A stretch of 55,961 nt of DNA from Methanobacteriota archaeon (GTDB lineage: Archaea; Halobacteriota; Methanosarcinia; Methanosarcinales; Methanosarcinaceae): NCBI GenBank assembly GCA_030054735.1, contig JASGVX010000058.1, forward strand, positions 1 to 55,961, read 5' to 3'. Made by a program: the position numbers and the translations under genes. Below are positions 54,231 to 55,961 of the stretch, in pieces (within the stretch, counting starts at the first letter, position 1; each line of letters begins with the position of its first letter). Below the pieces are notes generated by a model, which saw nothing but the letters and a program-made list of their open reading frames with translations, ran no database searches and was not told the DNA's origin.

Positions 54231-55265
54231 TTAGAGATTTTCCCTGAAATTCTTGATACCCTGCGCAACGTTCGAAAGCAGGGTAAAAGCTATCTTCTGG
54301 GTAGGCCATGAGCCCAGACCACAGTCAGGACCCACATATTTAATCTGGCTGCCAAAAGATCTGTAAGCCTGCTTCAACCTTTTTGCAATCACATCCGGGG
54401 TTTCAAGCTCAGAAACGATTTCAGGCATGTACTGCTGATCTTTCCAGATATTGGTACAGTACTTTTCATTGAGAATTCCCGCAAGGGAAAAGATATCCGT
54501 TCTTGCAATACCGAGCCTCAGGAATGAATCGGTATCATCAAGCATTTTTTTGTCAATAAGCTTCAGGTAGGAAGGATTGGCAGCAGATTCCACACCTATC
54601 ACATTGATTGTAGGGGTCTCGCAGGCATAATGATAATAGAGGGGGGAATGAAGATGGATCTCTACATCAGCTCCCCATTTGCTCGCTGCCCTGGAAGCTT
54701 CGCTAAAGGCAGAGATAATGTCGTTTTCGTCAAAGGAGAGTTCAGGGTTCAATCCTATACTTGGCTCGTCAATAGAAACAGTTGCGATCTTAAAGTGTTT
54801 TGCAGATTTCATCGAGTTTAGGACGAACTTGTTTATGCTTTTTGCTAAGAGAGAATATATGTCCGCATAGCGCGTACCCCCAAACTCTTTCAGGTAAAGT
54901 TCTGTTGGGCCGGTCACACAGATTCGGACTTTTAAGGTCTCCCCAAATTTTTCTTTATAGGCTTTTGCTACCGTTTCTATAGCCTCAAGCTCTTCGATCC
55001 TTGCACATTCCAGTTTTACATCAAAAGGACCTTCAGTGCAGTCCGAATCCCGGATAACTTTCAGGAACTGCTCATTCATGTCCTGATATTGGGGATAAGT
55101 AGGAACATCTACGCCTGCATCGATTTTCTGCTGAAAGGCATCATTGATTACAGAAAAAAGTTTCTCATCTTCTGCTCTCGTTTTGAAGGCGTTCTGGATC
55201 CATTCCTTGCTGACCCACTCAGGTAGGGGGTAGCTTCCTATATCGTCAAAGATAATTTCCTGCAT
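54231..55265 (-). CDS. Cobalamin-independent-type methionine synthase core (archaeal MetE-like)
   Basis: A 344-residue protein corresponding to the C-terminal catalytic domain of MetE; archaeal forms lack the N-terminal folate-binding half, and are thought to take the methyl group from a methyl-corrinoid protein. DIGSYPLP at the start, VTGPTELYLKEFGG, SIDEPSIGLNPEL, the zinc ligands in EIHLHSPLYY and GPDCGLGSWP are present. Homocysteine is the acceptor. The methyl donor in this lineage is inferred. No corrinoid protein gene is next to it. AGAGG is found 20 bp upstream of the ATG. Confidence 0.85.
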   Translation of the reverse strand: MQEIIFDDIGSYPLPEWVSKEWIQNAFKTRAEDEKLFSVINDAFQQKIDAGVDVPTYPQYQDMNEQFLKVIRDSDCTEGPFDVKLECARIEELEAIETVAKAYKEKFGETLKVRICVTGPTELYLKEFGGTRYADIYSLLAKSINKFVLNSMKSAKHFKIATVSIDEPSIGLNPELSFDENDIISAFSEASRAASKWGADVEIHLHSPLYYHYACETPTINVIGVESAANPSYLKLIDKKMLDDTDSFLRLGIARTDIFSLAGILNEKYCTNIWKDQQYMPEIVSELETPDVIAKRLKQAYRSFGSQIKYVGPDCGLGSWPTQKIAFTLLSNVAQGIKNFRENL

Positions 55266-55366
55266 GCTCTCTGGTAGACCTCTAAGAATTTATCATTATT
55301 GGAAAACAAAAAAATTATAAAAAAAGAGATGAGAAGTGCCAAGAGAGCATTTTCTCAAAGGAAAAC

Positions 55367-55561
55367 GTAACTATTCAGTCTATATAAAACAACATCAATA
55401 GGAATCTTTACCAATATTCAATAAACAAATTTCTGTGTTTTGAGTTTCTTTGACTGCTGGCTATTGACTGTGTTTTCTCATTGTTCATAAGTTAATTCTC
55501 GGTTTCCTTGATTTCATTAGAATCAATTCAATAGAGATGTTTTGATAGGCTGAATAGTTAC
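55367..55561 (-). mobile_element. Miniature inverted-repeat element R3, copy 2
   Basis: 195 bp, GTAACTATTCAGTCTAT to ATAGGCTGAATAGTTAC, in the opposite orientation to 26011-26206. Shared inner block: TTGTTCATAAGTTAATTCTC. Located 100 bp upstream of the methionine synthase start. Confidence 0.85.
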
Positions 55562-55758
55562 AGGAAAACAATTAATTTATTCATCCATTGACACAATGCC
55601 AAAATCTAGTGATAACCATAAAAATCAAAAGTCACTAGATTTTGAATATGGCACAATTCTTTGAGCATGACATATTGACCTGTGCCAGAAGAGCTTGAAT
55701 ATTGAGTTTGATCCAAAATTGAATTCTGCAGGTGAATTCAAGATTTCAATCAAAAAAT

Positions 55759-55961
55759 CCCACATTCGGCAGGTCGACATTTAATTTTCATAATTTCTAT
55801 TGATGGTGATTTTGAAATAATATATAGTATTTGCACGTAACTTTTAGGTTTACATATAATCAATTAATAATATCTCATACGAAACTTTTATGAAAAAATG
55901 ATTCAGTATTTAGATATGTGGTGATAGTTGAACCAGATGTTAACCAACTTTTAATCTCATT
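55759..55961 (-). repeat. Miniature element R1, copy running off the right edge
   Basis: Begins CCCACATTCGGCAGGTCG and follows R1 in the same orientation as the left-edge copy (1-203) up to the last base of the window. The other end lies outside. Confidence 0.85.

Overview
The window comes from a methanogenic archaeon of the genus Methanosarcina. The evidence is an archaeal STT3/AglB oligosaccharyltransferase, archaeal AlaS and GluRS, RPA with its associated protein, a siroheme-to-heme (Ahb) pathway, two LeuB/LeuD-type pairs (one with the homoaconitase YLRT motif of coenzyme B synthesis), Shine-Dalgarno sites of the GGAGGTGA type, and long AT-rich intergenic stretches full of small inverted-repeat elements. 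I cannot fix the species from sequence alone.

Layout. 1-0.65 kb: nested miniature elements. 0.68-5.0 kb: a GlcNAc-1-phosphate transferase, a VanZ-like protein and the iorA-iorB operon. 5.0-9.5 kb: a decayed acetolactate decarboxylase, then a minus-strand run of a homoaconitase small subunit, an unknown protein, MntP and a homoisocitrate/isopropylmalate dehydrogenase. 9.6-12.5 kb: aglB followed by the decayed N-terminus of a second aglB. 12.7-18.9 kb: transposase relic, ABC ATPase, DUF1638 protein, galT, GT4 glycosyltransferase, with a pair of 121-bp repeats. 19.5-25.4 kb: alaS, a methyltransferase, leuB and leuD. 25.5-26.2 kb: a pile-up of three broken or complete miniature elements.

26.5-39.3 kb is the core: twelve plus-strand genes, ahbD-ahbA-ahbB-sirC-hemA-hemB-hemL-hemC, then pyrD-pyrK, an FAH-family hydrolase, a small winged-helix protein and gltX. 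They cover glutamyl-tRNA supply (gltX), the C5 route to hydroxymethylbilane (hemA/L/B/C), precorrin-2 oxidation (sirC) and the siroheme branch to heme (ahbA/B/D). The uroporphyrinogen synthase (hemD), SUMT (cobA) and ahbC are not in the window.

39.5-46.0 kb: a secreted beta-helix protein, rpa plus its partner, serA and a DUF2240 protein. 46.1-50.2 kb is a decay zone: two miniature elements, an IS200/IS605 relic with a TnpB-end hairpin, a Mth938-like protein, an mscS pseudogene and an integrase-like scrap. 50.3-56.0 kb: a membrane GT2 glycosyltransferase with an N-terminal deacetylase-like domain, a 51-residue zinc protein, tRNA-Lys(CTT), a ribbon-helix-helix protein and a MetE-type methionine synthase. 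The right edge runs into another copy of the element found at the left edge.

I found no CRISPR array, prophage or defence island. The most distinctive material is the tetrapyrrole/pyrimidine/GluRS supercluster, the assignment of the two LeuD paralogues by their substrate-loop motif, several frameshifted pseudogenes, and at least eight families of small inverted-repeat elements, one caught inserted inside another with an intact empty site elsewhere in the window.
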